Part shown: positions 26,951-36,503 of the stretch, in pieces
How the letters are laid out: each line of letters opens with the position of its first letter
How positions within the stretch are numbered: position 1 is the first letter of the stretch
Assembly: GCA_945878885.1 (NCBI GenBank)
Contig: CAMCUP010000005.1
Span: forward strand, 1-64,000
Direction: 5' to 3'
From: Polynucleobacter meluiroseus
GTDB lineage: Bacteria > Pseudomonadota > Gammaproteobacteria > Burkholderiales > Burkholderiaceae
DNA: 64,000 nucleotides
The notes under the pieces: model-generated
What the model saw: the letters and a program-made list of their open reading frames with translations, nothing else
Databases searched by the model: none
Told to the model about the DNA's origin: nothing
Made by a program: the position numbers and the translations under genes

Positions 26951-27452
26951 CACCAAGGTGGCCGACAAGTCCAGCGAAAAGGGCACTGAAAAGGCCGCGG
27001 CAGCCATAGCAAAAACAGCTGCCCCAAAAAAAGGTGCGCCACTGACCCCTGTTACTGAAGCCGAGTTACTGAAGATGGCTGATAAAGACTATATGAATGC
27101 AGTTCAGCGAGATTTTTTTCGGCTAAAACTCACTACCTTAAAAGATGACATTTTAAAAAATGCATCTGAAACGACCGAGCATTTACGGGAAAATATCTTG
27201 GTTCCCGATCCTGCTGATCGGGCAACAATCGAAGAGGAGCACGCGCTTGAGTTACGTACCCGAGACCGCGAACGTAAGCTGTTAAAAAAGGTTGAGCAAG
27301 CTTTGGCACGCATTGAGTCGGGTGATTACGGTTGGTGCGAAGAGACGGGCGAGCCCATTGGCTTATCACGCTTAATTGCGCGCCCAACTGCTAACTTATC
27401 GCTTGAAGCCCAAGAGCGGCGTGAACTACGTCAAAAACTGTTCGGCGATTAA
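26928..27452 (+). CDS. dksA: RNA polymerase-binding transcription factor DksA (one-cysteine type)
   Basis: The 174-residue protein binds the RNA polymerase secondary channel and works with ppGpp. The coiled-coil tip Asp residues D94 and D97 (VPDPADRAT) and the LELRTRDRERKLLKKVE helix are conserved. The zinc finger is degenerate: of the four Cys of E. coli DksA only C137 remains (GDYGWCEETGEPIG, and SLEAQERRE where the second pair would be). This is a known type in alpha- and betaproteobacteria. The first 45 residues are a Lys/Ala-rich low-complexity extension. GGAAAG six bases before the ATG is a modest ribosome site. Confidence 0.92.
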   Translation: MIVKTASSTKVADKSSEKGTEKAAAAIAKTAAPKKGAPLTPVTEAELLKMADKDYMNAVQRDFFRLKLTTLKDDILKNASETTEHLRENILVPDPADRATIEEEHALELRTRDRERKLLKKVEQALARIESGDYGWCEETGEPIGLSRLIARPTANLSLEAQERRELRQKLFGD

Positions 27453-27494
27453 GTCAAATATAAACTACAGGCAAGCGTAAACTAAAGCCAGCTA

Positions 27495-28397
27495 ATGACG
27501 AAGAATTTACCTACTATTGCCGATATTTCCCCCTTGTTAAAGGCGGAGATTCTGGCCGAAGCATTGCCTTACATACGTCAATACCATGGCAAAACAATCG
27601 TTATTAAATATGGTGGTAACGCCATGATTGAGGAGCGCCTCAAAGAAAGTTTTGCGCGCGATGTCATTTTGCTCAAATTAGTTGGCATGAATCCAGTAGT
27701 AGTGCATGGTGGTGGACCACAAATCGATGAAGCCTTAAAAAAAATTGGCAAGACCGGTACTTTTATTCAAGGGATGCGCGTGACTGACGAAGAAACCATG
27801 GAAGTGGTGGAATGGGTTTTGGGTGGCGAGGTACAACAAGATATCGTTATGCTCATTAATCATTACGGCGGCCAAGCGGTAGGCTTGACAGGCAAAGATG
27901 GCGGCCTAATTCATGCTCGCAAAATGTTTGTGCCCGATGAGGCAAACCCTGGCGCCACGATCGATCTAGGTTTTGTTGGTGAAATTGAAGCAATTAATCC
28001 TGCAGTAGTAAAAGCATTGCAAGATGACGCTTTTATACCAGTGATTTCACCAATTGGCTTTAGCGCTGAGGGACAGGCTTTTAATATTAATGCTGACTTA
28101 GTGGCTGGCAAAATGGCCGAAATATTAAAAGCTGAAAAATTAGTCATGATGACTAATACCCACGGGGTAATGGATAAAAGCGGAAATTTACTAACCGACT
28201 TAACTGCTCGCGAAATTGACAGTCTTTTTGCTGATGGCACAATTTCTGGTGGCATGCTGCCAAAAATATCCTCGGCACTCGACGCAGCAAAAAGCGGGGT
28301 GAACTCCGTACACATTATTGACGGTCGAATTGAGCATTCTTTACTGCTCGAAATTTTGACCGAGCAACCTTTTGGTACCATGATCAGATCACGTTAA
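27495..28397 (+). CDS. argB: Acetylglutamate kinase
   Basis: This 300-residue amino-acid kinase phosphorylates N-acetylglutamate in arginine synthesis. It shows [10 protein letters not shown] (ATP phosphate loop), [10 protein letters not shown] (substrate), a [10 protein letters not shown] segment, [16 protein letters not shown] and [18 protein letters not shown]. Length and start (helix [16 protein letters not shown]) match the arginine-feedback-inhibited type with an N-terminal helix. It is followed by slmA after 18 bases, and the run continues to metX-metW. Confidence 0.96.
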   Translation: MTKNLPTIADISPLLKAEILAEALPYIRQYHGKTIVIKYGGNAMIEERLKESFARDVILLKLVGMNPVVVHGGGPQIDEALKKIGKTGTFIQGMRVTDEETMEVVEWVLGGEVQQDIVMLINHYGGQAVGLTGKDGGLIHARKMFVPDEANPGATIDLGFVGEIEAINPAVVKALQDDAFIPVISPIGFSAEGQAFNINADLVAGKMAEILKAEKLVMMTNTHGVMDKSGNLLTDLTAREIDSLFADGTISGGMLPKISSALDAAKSGVNSVHIIDGRIEHSLLLEILTEQPFGTMIRSR

Positions 28398-28415
28398 GTT
28401 CTGGAAAATTGTTGA

Positions 28416-29078
28416 ATGAGCCCGAGTAGAGAATCCGCCCCCTTTGCAGCAGAATCTCAAAGCGAGAGCCGGAACTCTGACAAACTGCGTAAACGGCCGC
28501 GTCCAGGTGAAAGACGCTTACAAATTTTGCAAGTTTTAGCAGAAATGTTGCAACATCCTAAGGGTGAGCGCGTAACTACTGCAGCGCTAGCAGCAAAAAT
28601 TCAAGTTTCTGAAGCCGCTTTATATCGACATTTTGCGAGTAAAGCCCAAATGTTTGAGGGTCTCATTGGCTTCATCGAACAAACAGTCTTCGGACTAATC
28701 AATCAAATTACGCAAAAAGAAGAGTCTGGCTTAGCGCAAGTGCGGGGTATTTTACAAATGCTTCTGGCGTTTGCTGAAAAAAATCCTGGTATGACTCGCG
28801 TACTTTTGGGGGATGCTTTATTGCAGGAGGACGACCGCCTACAAGAGCGTATTAGCCAGGTACTAGACCGAGTTGAGGCCTCACTAAAGCAGTCTTTGCG
28901 AATAGCTCAAACCCAGGGCGAGATCAGCGCTAAATTAGGGCAAGAGGAGATCAGCATTCGTGCCGCCTTACTAATGAGTTATGTATTGGGGCGCTGGCAT
29001 CGTTTTGCTCGCAGCGGCTTTAAAAAATTACCCACAGAGGCTTCAGAGATTAGCCTGCGTATCTTGCTCTCAGAATGA
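28416..29078 (+). CDS. slmA: Nucleoid occlusion factor SlmA (TetR family)
   Basis: The 220-residue protein has a disordered N-terminus (1-28) and a TetR DNA-binding domain ([13 protein letters not shown]...[31 protein letters not shown]). A ligand-free type C-terminal domain follows, containing [28 protein letters not shown], the SlmA hallmark that contacts FtsZ. It blocks Z-ring assembly over the nucleoid. It sits between argB and metX, with a four-base overlap to metX. Confidence 0.9.
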   Translation: MSPSRESAPFAAESQSESRNSDKLRKRPRPGERRLQILQVLAEMLQHPKGERVTTAALAAKIQVSEAALYRHFASKAQMFEGLIGFIEQTVFGLINQITQKEESGLAQVRGILQMLLAFAEKNPGMTRVLLGDALLQEDDRLQERISQVLDRVEASLKQSLRIAQTQGEISAKLGQEEISIRAALLMSYVLGRWHRFARSGFKKLPTEASEISLRILLSE

Positions 29079-30214
29079 GCGAGCTAAATCTTTCTCGTAA
29101 TACGATTCATTTTGCTGAACCGTTACCTTTGCAAAGTGGTGCAATCTTAACTAGTTATGATTTAGTAATAGAAACCTACGGCAAATTAAATGCCAATAAA
29201 AGCAATGCTGTCTTAATTTGCCATGCTTTAAATGCCTCGCACCATGTAGCCGGCCCTAATCCAGATGATGCAACGGATATTGGTTGGTGGGATAACATGG
29301 TTGGGCCAGGCAAGCCAGTCGATACCAACCAATTTTTTGTGATTGGCGTAAATAACCTAGGTTCATGTTTTGGCTCAACGGGCCCGATGAGCATTAATCC
29401 GGCTAGTGGCATACCTTATGGTGCTGACTTCCCCGTGATTACAGTCGAAGATTGGGTCAACACCCAAGCCCGCTTGGCAGATAAATTAGGTATTCGCCGT
29501 TTTGCTGCAGTGATGGGTGGCAGCTTAGGTGGCATGCAAGCAATTGCGTGGGCAATTCATTATCCCAAGCGGATTGCGCACTGCATTGCAGTAGCTTCAA
29601 CTCCTAAGTTATCAGCTCAAAATATTGCCTTTAACGAGGTTGCTAGAAATGCCATTCTTTCTGATCCTGATTTTCATGGTGGCAATTATTATGCTCACGG
29701 TGTAGTGCCCAAGCGGGGCTTACGCTTAGCGCGAATGGTTGGACACATTACCTATTTATCTGATGCCGATATGGCTGAAAAATTTGGCCGTGAATTACAG
29801 CGGTCCGCCGGCGCCTCAGACGAATACCGCTTTAGCTTTGACGTTGAGTTTGAGGTGGAAAGTTATTTACGTCATCAAGGTGATAAATTTTCAACTTATT
29901 TTGATGCTAATACCTATTTATTAATTACTCGTGCACTTGATTATTTTGATCCTGCACGCCGCTCAGAGGGAAGTTTGAGTCGCGCCTTGGCTGAGGTACA
30001 AGCCAAGTTTTTGGTAGTCAGTTTTGTTACCGATTGGCGTTTCCCGCCGAATCGTAGTCGCGAAATCGTGGAGGCATTGCTGGTTAATAAAAGTGCTGTT
30101 ACGTATGCAGAAATAGATGCCCCACATGGCCATGATGCTTTTTTATTAGATGATGCGCGTTATCACCATTTAATTCGATCTTATTTCCAGACGATGAGTG
30201 AGCATCAAGCATGA
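29075..30214 (+). CDS. metX: Homoserine O-acyltransferase
   Basis: This 379-residue alpha/beta-hydrolase-fold acyltransferase activates homoserine for methionine synthesis. Features include CHALNASHH (oxyanion region), the nucleophile elbow MGGSLGGMQ (catalytic Ser), the acid in [15 protein letters not shown] and the final His in [11 protein letters not shown]. MetX enzymes of this clade use acetyl- or succinyl-CoA, and the sequence alone does not settle which. It overlaps slmA and metW by four bases each, so metX-metW is coupled. Confidence 0.93.
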   Translation: MSELNLSRNTIHFAEPLPLQSGAILTSYDLVIETYGKLNANKSNAVLICHALNASHHVAGPNPDDATDIGWWDNMVGPGKPVDTNQFFVIGVNNLGSCFGSTGPMSINPASGIPYGADFPVITVEDWVNTQARLADKLGIRRFAAVMGGSLGGMQAIAWAIHYPKRIAHCIAVASTPKLSAQNIAFNEVARNAILSDPDFHGGNYYAHGVVPKRGLRLARMVGHITYLSDADMAEKFGRELQRSAGASDEYRFSFDVEFEVESYLRHQGDKFSTYFDANTYLLITRALDYFDPARRSEGSLSRALAEVQAKFLVVSFVTDWRFPPNRSREIVEALLVNKSAVTYAEIDAPHGHDAFLLDDARYHHLIRSYFQTMSEHQA

Positions 30215-30792
30215 TGCGCGCTGACTTTATTGCCATCGCCAAATGGATCTCTCCAGCAAGCCAAGTATTAGACTTGGGTTGTGGCGACGGTAGCTTTCTA
30301 GAATTTTTAGGTCAACAAAAACCCGTTCACGCTTATGGTGTCGAAATAGATGATGCGCGGGTGTTAGCGTGCGTACAAAAAGATATTCATGTGATTCAGC
30401 AAAATCTCGAGGGCGGCCTCGCTTTGTTTGGTGATCAGAGTTTTGATACTGTAGTGCTGTCGCAGACCCTGCAGACCATTCACCAAACTGAAAAAATCTT
30501 ACGTGAAGTAGTACGGGTGGGTAAAGAATCGATCATCTCATTTCCAAATTTTGGGCATTGGTCACATCGTTTAGCCGTAGCTTTCGGGCATATGCCCGTT
30601 TCTAAAAGCCTGCCCTATCAGTGGTACAACACCCCAAACGTTCGCGTATTAACTGTCGCTGACTTTGAAAAACTGGCTTCGAGCTTGGGCCTTAAGGTGA
30701 TTGATCAATGCATCTTGCATGACGGTAGAGAGGTCACTTTGTTGCCGAATTTGTTTGGTAGCTTGGCATTATTTCGCATTCGACGTGCTTAA
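30211..30792 (+). CDS. metW: MetW methyltransferase-fold protein, methionine synthesis
   Basis: The 193-residue protein has a class I SAM-binding motif ([15 protein letters not shown]) and MetW-specific blocks: [69 protein letters not shown] and [18 protein letters not shown]. MetW partners MetX in many Proteobacteria and is needed for homoserine acylation. It overlaps metX by four bases and the ampG start by eight bases. Confidence 0.93.
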   Translation: MMRADFIAIAKWISPASQVLDLGCGDGSFLEFLGQQKPVHAYGVEIDDARVLACVQKDIHVIQQNLEGGLALFGDQSFDTVVLSQTLQTIHQTEKILREVVRVGKESIISFPNFGHWSHRLAVAFGHMPVSKSLPYQWYNTPNVRVLTVADFEKLASSLGLKVIDQCILHDGREVTLLPNLFGSLALFRIRRA

Positions 30793-32107
30793 TGTAATTC
30801 AGTCTTGGCTTAAAGATTTTCGGGTTTATCTCGAATGGCCTTGCCTGCGAATGCTCTTTTTAGGATTCTCTGCAGGCTTACCCCTTTTACTAATATTAGG
30901 CACCTTGAGTTTTTGGTTGCGTGAGGCCGGCATTGATCGCAGCACTATTGGGTATTTAACCTGGGTTGGCTTAATTTATGCATTTAAGTGGGTTTGGGCG
31001 CCATTAGTCGATCGTTTGCGAATTCCTTTTCTCACTAAATGGTTTGGTCGCAGGCGTAGTTGGCTGCTTTTTGCCCAAGCATTAATTATTGTAGGTCTGG
31101 TGGGTATGGCTAGCATTGACCCGAAGGAGGCCCTCAACGCCATTGTCTGGTGTGCATTACTCGTTGCTTTTGGTTCTGCCACGCAAGATATTGCCTTAGA
31201 TGCCTTTCGGATTGAATCGGCAGATAGCGATCATCAGGCTGCCTTAGCGGCCACCTATCAAACCGGCTATAGACTCGCTTTAATATGGGCTGGAGCCGGA
31301 GTTTTATGGCTGGCAGCGCGGGTCGAGGCAGGTAGTGGATCTTATGATGCTAGTGCTTGGCAATTTGCTTATCTTTGTATGGCTGCATCAATTAGCGTTG
31401 GCGTCATCACCACTTTATTAAGCCAAGAACCAGCACAAGTCTTGCTGCCGCAAGCACGTAACGCGAAAGCTTGGCTATACCAAACCTTAATTGAACCCTT
31501 TGCTGAATTTATTCAGCGATACCACTGGCAAGCCATCATCATCTTGGCCTTAATTGCGGTTTATCGGATCAGCGATGTAGTGATGGGCATCATGGCTAAC
31601 CCCTTTTATGTAGATATGGGCTATACCAAAGACGAGGTCGCTGCCGTGAGCAAAGTCTTTGGCGTCATCATGACCTTACTAGGCGCTTTTATTGGCGGAG
31701 TCTTAACACTGCGCTTTGGCGTGATGCGCATATTATTTGTGGGCGCTGTGTTATCGGCAGTCAGTAATCTTTTATTTGCTTGGTTAGCAGCACAGGGCCA
31801 TGATTTACAGGGTTTGATTTGGGTGATTTCTGCTGATAATTTAAGCTCTGGAATTGCGAGCGCTGCATTTATTGCTTACTTATCTTCATTAACGAATATT
31901 CGCTACTCGGCAACACAGTACGCCTTGTTTAGTTCGATGATGCTCTTATTGCCCAAATGGTTAGCGGGCTTCTCTGGCGTATTTGTGGATACGTTTGGCT
32001 ATCAAACGTTTTTTATTAGTACGGCCATTATTGGCGCACCAGTCTTGATTCTTATTTGGTTGACGATGCATTTAAATATTGGGCAGAACAAAAAAATAGT
32101 AAAGTAG
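30785..32107 (+). CDS. ampG: AmpG-family muropeptide MFS transporter
   Basis: The GTG at 30785 is chosen because it gives the family's N-terminus (a short amphipathic head, then RMLFLGFSAGLPLLLILGTLSFWLREAGI); longer frames run into metW. The 440-residue protein has about 12 membrane segments, with AmpG marks such as GYLTWVGLIYAFKWVWAPLVDRL, ATQDIALDAFRIE and NLSSGIASAAFIAYLSSLTN. It imports anhydromuropeptides for wall recycling. It is the last gene of the argB-slmA-metXW run and converges on xth. Confidence 0.87.
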   Translation: MLNVIQSWLKDFRVYLEWPCLRMLFLGFSAGLPLLLILGTLSFWLREAGIDRSTIGYLTWVGLIYAFKWVWAPLVDRLRIPFLTKWFGRRRSWLLFAQALIIVGLVGMASIDPKEALNAIVWCALLVAFGSATQDIALDAFRIESADSDHQAALAATYQTGYRLALIWAGAGVLWLAARVEAGSGSYDASAWQFAYLCMAASISVGVITTLLSQEPAQVLLPQARNAKAWLYQTLIEPFAEFIQRYHWQAIIILALIAVYRISDVVMGIMANPFYVDMGYTKDEVAAVSKVFGVIMTLLGAFIGGVLTLRFGVMRILFVGAVLSAVSNLLFAWLAAQGHDLQGLIWVISADNLSSGIASAAFIAYLSSLTNIRYSATQYALFSSMMLLLPKWLAGFSGVFVDTFGYQTFFISTAIIGAPVLILIWLTMHLNIGQNKKIVK

Positions 32108-32123
32108 TTCTTTCTTGGTTGAC

Positions 32124-32906
32124 TTAAATAGGCCAGTCATAATCGATGGTCAATGGCGCATGATCAGAGAAACGCTCAATTTTGTAAATACGCGCTGCTT
32201 TTGCTGTAGCAGCAATACCGCCGCTAGCAATTTGATAGTCGATCCGCCAGCCCACATTTTTGGCATACGCTTGGCCACGATTACTCCACCAAGTGTAGCC
32301 AGCATCACTAGCATTAGGCTCTAGCTGGCGATATACGTCTATATAGCCAACCTGGTCAAACAAATGCGTCAGCCAAGCGCGCTCTTCAGGTAAAAAGCCT
32401 GAATTATTCAGATTACCTTTCCAATTTTTAAGATCAATTTCTTGATGGGCAATATTCACATCACCACAGAGAATAATTTCGCGTCCCGATTTTTTTAATT
32501 GCAGCAGGTGCGGTAGAAATGATTTTAAATAACGGAATTTCGCAGCTTGTCGCTCAGGTGAGCTAGAGCCAGATGGCATGTAAACAGAAATAATGGATAA
32601 ATTCTTTAAGCGCACTTCCACATAACGACCTTCGGCATCAAATTCGGCATTGCCATAACCATAAAGCACTTCTTGGGGTTGATGCCTAGAGTAAATACCA
32701 CAACCGCTATAACCTTTCTTTTCGGCATGATGAAAATAGCCAGTCAGACCAGTTGGGTTCAAAATTGCCTCATCAAGATCATCGCGCTGGGCTTTAAGCT
32801 CTTGCAGGCAGACAAAATCAGGTGCCTGATTTTGCATCCACGGCAAAAAGCCTTTTTTGACAGCAGAACGAATGCCATTGAGATTGGCAGAAATGATGCG
32901 TAACAT
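32124..32906 (-). CDS. xth: Exodeoxyribonuclease III (AP endonuclease)
   Basis: The 260-residue EEP-fold nuclease repairs abasic sites. Active residues are visible in order: ISANLNGIRSAV (Asn), CLQELKAQ (Glu), VYMPSGS (Tyr), CGDVNIAHQEIDLKN (Asp and Asn), GWRIDYQIAS (Asp) and FSDHAPLTIDY (Asp-His). It is divergent from pyrE with only eight bases between start codons, so its promoter must lie inside pyrE or overlap its start region. Confidence 0.92.
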   Translation of the reverse strand: MLRIISANLNGIRSAVKKGFLPWMQNQAPDFVCLQELKAQRDDLDEAILNPTGLTGYFHHAEKKGYSGCGIYSRHQPQEVLYGYGNAEFDAEGRYVEVRLKNLSIISVYMPSGSSSPERQAAKFRYLKSFLPHLLQLKKSGREIILCGDVNIAHQEIDLKNWKGNLNNSGFLPEERAWLTHLFDQVGYIDVYRQLEPNASDAGYTWWSNRGQAYAKNVGWRIDYQIASGGIAATAKAARIYKIERFSDHAPLTIDYDWPI

Positions 32907-32914
32907 AGAGGCTT

Positions 32915-33601
32915 ATGAACCCAAAAAATAATCAAGTACAAAATTATCAACACGACTTTATACGCTTTGCGCTCGAAGCACGTGTCTTAGCGTTTGGCGA
33001 GTTTAAAACGAAAGCGGGTCGCTTATCACCTTATTTCTTTAATGCCGGAGGATTTAGTAGCGGCGTTTTATTAGGCACTTTGGGTCGGTATTATGCTAGG
33101 GCCTTATTGGCATCAGGCATTCAGTTTGAGATGCTCTATGGGCCAGCTTATAAGGGTATTACCTTGGCAGCGGCAACGGCCATTGCTTTAGCCGAGCAGG
33201 GGCATCAAACCGCCTTTGCCTATAACCGCAAAGAAGTCAAAGATCATGGCGAGGGTGGCACTATGGTCGGAGCCCCAATTCAAGGGCGGGTAGTGATTGT
33301 GGATGATGTTATTTCTGCTGGTACTTCGGTACGCGAATCAGTGAATTTAATTCGTGCTGCGGGGGGCGAGCCAGCGGCCGTATTAATCGCCCTCGATCGC
33401 ATGGAAAAGTCAGGCACTGCGCTGGATATAGGGGTCTACTCCGCGGTACAAAGCGTCTCGCAAGAATTTGGCATGCCGGTAGTTACAATTGCCAGCCTAA
33501 ATGATGTGATGACATTTTTAACCGCTTCAGCCGACGCAGAATTAACGCAGTATTTGCCAGCAGTAAAAGCGTATCGATTAAAGTACGGAATTGATACTTA
33601 G
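32915..33601 (+). CDS. pyrE: Orotate phosphoribosyltransferase
   Basis: The 228-residue enzyme joins orotate to PRPP in pyrimidine synthesis. It shows [18 protein letters not shown] (orotate loop), [34 protein letters not shown] (flexible catalytic loop with Lys) and the PRPP motif [22 protein letters not shown] lies five bases before the ATG. It starts eight bases from xth and converges on dapF with nine bases between stops. Confidence 0.95.
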   Translation: MNPKNNQVQNYQHDFIRFALEARVLAFGEFKTKAGRLSPYFFNAGGFSSGVLLGTLGRYYARALLASGIQFEMLYGPAYKGITLAAATAIALAEQGHQTAFAYNRKEVKDHGEGGTMVGAPIQGRVVIVDDVISAGTSVRESVNLIRAAGGEPAAVLIALDRMEKSGTALDIGVYSAVQSVSQEFGMPVVTIASLNDVMTFLTASADAELTQYLPAVKAYRLKYGIDT

Positions 33602-33610
33602 CAAGCAGCT

Positions 33611-34507
33611 TTAGAGGCTAGTTTCACCTTCAAAAACAGTCATTGCCGGCCCATACATCTCAACCGTTTGGGGCTGACCATCAAGCATGCCTAGCCAGAC
33701 AATTTCTAAAATCCCGCCCCGAGTTTCAACCCGTACTGGGCTTAGTAATAACCCACGGCGAATGCCGGAAACCACTGCTGCACAGGCTCCAGTACCACAG
33801 GCTAAGGTTTCGCCAGCGCCACGTTCGTACACCCGTAAGCGAATGGCATGTTCATGCAGAATTTGCATGTAGCCAGCATTGACCCGCTGAGGAAAAGCCG
33901 AATTTGCCTCAATCTGCACACCTTCTATGCCAACAGGGGCGCTATCAACATCGTCTACAACTTGAATTGCATGAGGGTTGCCCATCGATATGGCAGCGAT
34001 CCAATCGGCATGTGCGCCGGCATTACGGCTAATGGGTAAGGCATAAAGGGTTTCATGAAGCTCTAATTTGGTTGGGAGCCCCGTTGGATCAAACGGAATT
34101 AGTTGGGGCTCAAAGATGGGTGCGCCCATATTGACTTTAACCTGCCCATCGGCAAGCGCTTCAAGCGTGATGACGGTATGCGCTACTTCGACACGGAGCG
34201 GATTTTTAGCAGAAAGCCCTTGCTCGTGAATGTAGCGCGCAAAACAGCGCGAACCATTGCCGCATTGCTCAACCTCACCACCATCGGCATTAAAAATTCG
34301 GTAGCGAAAATCAGCATCGGGTCGAGTCGCTTTTTCAACAATTAAGATTTGATCTGCGCCCACGCCAAGTTGGCGATGGGCTAATTTACGCCATTGCTCT
34401 TTTGTTACGGCACCCAAGTCATTGGTGATACCGTTCAGCACAATAAAGTCGTTGCCGGCACCATGCATTTTAATAAAGCGAATTTTTTGTGGCGATTGCG
34501 TTGTCAT
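33611..34507 (-). CDS. dapF: Diaminopimelate epimerase
   Basis: The 298-residue enzyme converts LL- to meso-diaminopimelate for lysine and peptidoglycan. Both catalytic Cys are present: VEQCGNGSRCFARY and ETLACGTGACAAVV. KMHGAGNDFIVLNG marks the N-terminus and SMGNPHAIQVVDDVD the middle. Its start overlaps the upstream acyltransferase stop by four bases (same strand), so it belongs to a minus-strand operon with the two lipid A-type acyltransferases. Confidence 0.95.
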   Translation of the reverse strand: MTTQSPQKIRFIKMHGAGNDFIVLNGITNDLGAVTKEQWRKLAHRQLGVGADQILIVEKATRPDADFRYRIFNADGGEVEQCGNGSRCFARYIHEQGLSAKNPLRVEVAHTVITLEALADGQVKVNMGAPIFEPQLIPFDPTGLPTKLELHETLYALPISRNAGAHADWIAAISMGNPHAIQVVDDVDSAPVGIEGVQIEANSAFPQRVNAGYMQILHEHAIRLRVYERGAGETLACGTGACAAVVSGIRRGLLLSPVRVETRGGILEIVWLGMLDGQPQTVEMYGPAMTVFEGETSL

Positions 34508-35409
34508 TTGCTTGAATATAAACTAGGCTCGCCATGAGGACGATGTTTAAAGCGTTTATGAATCCAGTAGTATTCAGCGGGATTTTTGATAATCTCCAGT
34601 TCGTAAAGCTGATTCAGGCGTGCTGTGTCGGCAATTGGGTCATCACTAGGAAAGCCTTCAATAGGCTTGCTAATAGAGCAAATATAGCTACTTTGGTCTG
34701 GTTTTAATGCCGTTACCATCAAACAAACTTCTGCTTGAGCCATTTTTGCTAAGCGTGAGACCGAGGTAACCGTATTGGTTTGAATTCCAAAGAAGGGAAC
34801 AAACACACTATCTTTAGGGCCCAGGTCAATATCAGGAGCAATAAAAACAAAATTACCCGCTTGAATTTCACGCAATAGATCGCGCAAGCGATTTTGCCGA
34901 GCAATCGATCTGCCACCAAAGCGCTCGCGCCATTGAATAATTTTTTGATTAAAAAAAGGATTTTTCATATTTTGATATAAGCCAGTCCCTTTTGGTAGAT
35001 CTTGGTCAAGCGCCAGCACGGAGAGCGCTAAGATGCCACCCTCAATGCCAACAAAGTGCGGGGTGATTAATAAGCGGGGTTTTCGATCTCCCAATTGAAT
35101 CTCTGCTTTAATATCCACCATCGCCGATATTTGTTTGGGACTGCCCATCCAAATACGACTTCTCTCAACCACGCTTCTTCCCAAGAGGCGCCAATGGGCT
35201 AAAGCTAAGGTATCAATTTCAGTAGGTGAAAGTTGTGGAAAGCATAAGCGCAAATTGGTTTTAACCACGCGCTTTCTTTCGCTCGGTAGGCGCGCTGCCA
35301 GCGATCCAAGTGCATAGCCAGTATGTACCGTGAGTGCATAAGGCATAACAGAAAAAAAACGCAAAAGACCAAGTACCAAAAAATGAAGTGTAGTTTGTAG
35401 CCAATGCAT
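34504..35409 (-). CDS. LpxL/HtrB-like lysophospholipid acyltransferase (paralog B)
   Basis: The 301-residue LPLAT protein has an N-terminal membrane stretch (about 8-38), HFVGIEG (HX4E), FIAPDIDLGPKDSVFVPFFGIQTNTVTSVSRL and a terminal EYYWIHKRFKHRP. It matches paralog A (12599-13492) along its whole length. It probably adds a secondary acyl chain to lipid A. It lies 12 bases after the LpxL-type gene and overlaps dapF by four bases, an arrangement common next to metK in Burkholderiales. Confidence 0.88.
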   Translation of the reverse strand: MHWLQTTLHFLVLGLLRFFSVMPYALTVHTGYALGSLAARLPSERKRVVKTNLRLCFPQLSPTEIDTLALAHWRLLGRSVVERSRIWMGSPKQISAMVDIKAEIQLGDRKPRLLITPHFVGIEGGILALSVLALDQDLPKGTGLYQNMKNPFFNQKIIQWRERFGGRSIARQNRLRDLLREIQAGNFVFIAPDIDLGPKDSVFVPFFGIQTNTVTSVSRLAKMAQAEVCLMVTALKPDQSSYICSISKPIEGFPSDDPIADTARLNQLYELEIIKNPAEYYWIHKRFKHRPHGEPSLYSSK

Positions 35410-35421
35410 GATGAAATTTTT

Positions 35422-36282
35422 TTACTGAGTTGGGGGCAGTTCTGCGCCACTAGGGTGCTTGAAGCGGTTGTAGGCCCAAATATATTGATTAGGTGCACGC
35501 AAAATAATTTTTTCTAAGGCGAGGTTTAATTCAGTTGCAGCGACAGAGGTATTTTCAGCAAAAGCCGGCAAGCGCTCGGCATGAATTAACCAGCCCTGCC
35601 CAAGACCTTTACGTTGCGCTGAAAATAACACTACGGGAATGTGTTTTCTGCCCGCGAGTCGAGGGGGTAAGGTAGTAGTGTATGCATAGCGTCCAAAAAA
35701 AGGCACCCATACCCCTTCTCCTCCACTGGGAACCTGGTCTGGCAAAATTCCAATAGCTTCACCCCGACTCAGTGCCCGTACCATTTGCCGGACGCCATGA
35801 AGATTGGTTGGTACAAAATGCATATTAGGATAGGCTCGCCACGATTCGATCACAGTATTTAACCACTTTTGGCGAGCCGGTCGATACAAAATGGTGGCAG
35901 GAAAATGGTTCGCCAAAATGCGCGGAATAATTTCAAAACCCCCTAAATGGGGACAGAGCATGATGAGGCCATGACCCTCATCAATTGCCTCTGCCACTAA
36001 GTCCCAGTTAGTAACCTCGGCAAGTGCGAGTGCTTTTTCGGGGTTATGCCATATCCACAGACTGTCAGATAGCAACATCCCTGAGCCTGGAATGGCTTTT
36101 AGATATTGGGGCTTTAGCTGCTTGGTATGTAATGCATGCGCATAATTGGTCCTAAAGAGCACACGGTATTTGGAAGAGACAAGGTAAGCAAGGTAACCGA
36201 GAAAACCGCCAAAACATTGGGTGACTGCCAAGGGCAGGGCAGCAACAATACGCAGTACAAGGTTAAGCAAATGCGAGATCAT
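35422..36282 (-). CDS. lpxL: Lipid A biosynthesis acyltransferase, LpxL type
   Basis: The start is placed at the ATG giving MISHLLNLVLRIVAALPL; a TTG at 36309 would add nine residues. The 286-residue enzyme has a membrane helix (about 5-35), HLGGFE (HX4E), the LPDQVPSGGEGVWVPFFGRYAYTTTLPPRLA block and YIWAYNRFKHP. It acylates Kdo2-lipid IVA. It differs clearly from paralogs A and B and looks like the canonical LpxL. It is the first gene of the lpxL-acyltransferase-dapF operon and is divergent from metK. Confidence 0.87.
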   Translation of the reverse strand: MISHLLNLVLRIVAALPLAVTQCFGGFLGYLAYLVSSKYRVLFRTNYAHALHTKQLKPQYLKAIPGSGMLLSDSLWIWHNPEKALALAEVTNWDLVAEAIDEGHGLIMLCPHLGGFEIIPRILANHFPATILYRPARQKWLNTVIESWRAYPNMHFVPTNLHGVRQMVRALSRGEAIGILPDQVPSGGEGVWVPFFGRYAYTTTLPPRLAGRKHIPVVLFSAQRKGLGQGWLIHAERLPAFAENTSVAATELNLALEKIILRAPNQYIWAYNRFKHPSGAELPPTQ

Positions 36283-36399
36283 GTGACCATGATATTCATA
36301 AAGTGGCAATTAACTCAAATTTTGGCTTATCAAGCACCTCAGAATTCGGCCTATCCCGAATCGCCTTTTTCAGCTAAAATCACTTTATCGCCGAGTTAA

Positions 36400-36469
36400 G
36401 ACAACTTGCGGGGCGATTAAAAAAATACTGCTAAAGCGTCGCCGTTGTATTTCCGGCACGTCTGTTGTC
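36400..36469 (+). promoter_or_regulatory. Possible structured 5' leader of metK
   Basis: Two nested pairings are visible: an outer GACAAC (36400-36405) with GTTGTC (36464-36469), and an inner hairpin CGTCGCCG (36437-36444) with CGGCACG (36454-36460), one C bulged. An alternative pairing GGCGA (36412-36416) with TCGCC (36439-36443) competes with the inner hairpin, as a switch might. It does not match the SAM riboswitch classes I know. The ribosome site AAAAGGA and the ATG follow. Confidence 0.3.
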
Positions 36470-36503
36470 AGCTTGGTCGTGTTAATTTTAAAAGGAAAAA
36501 GCA

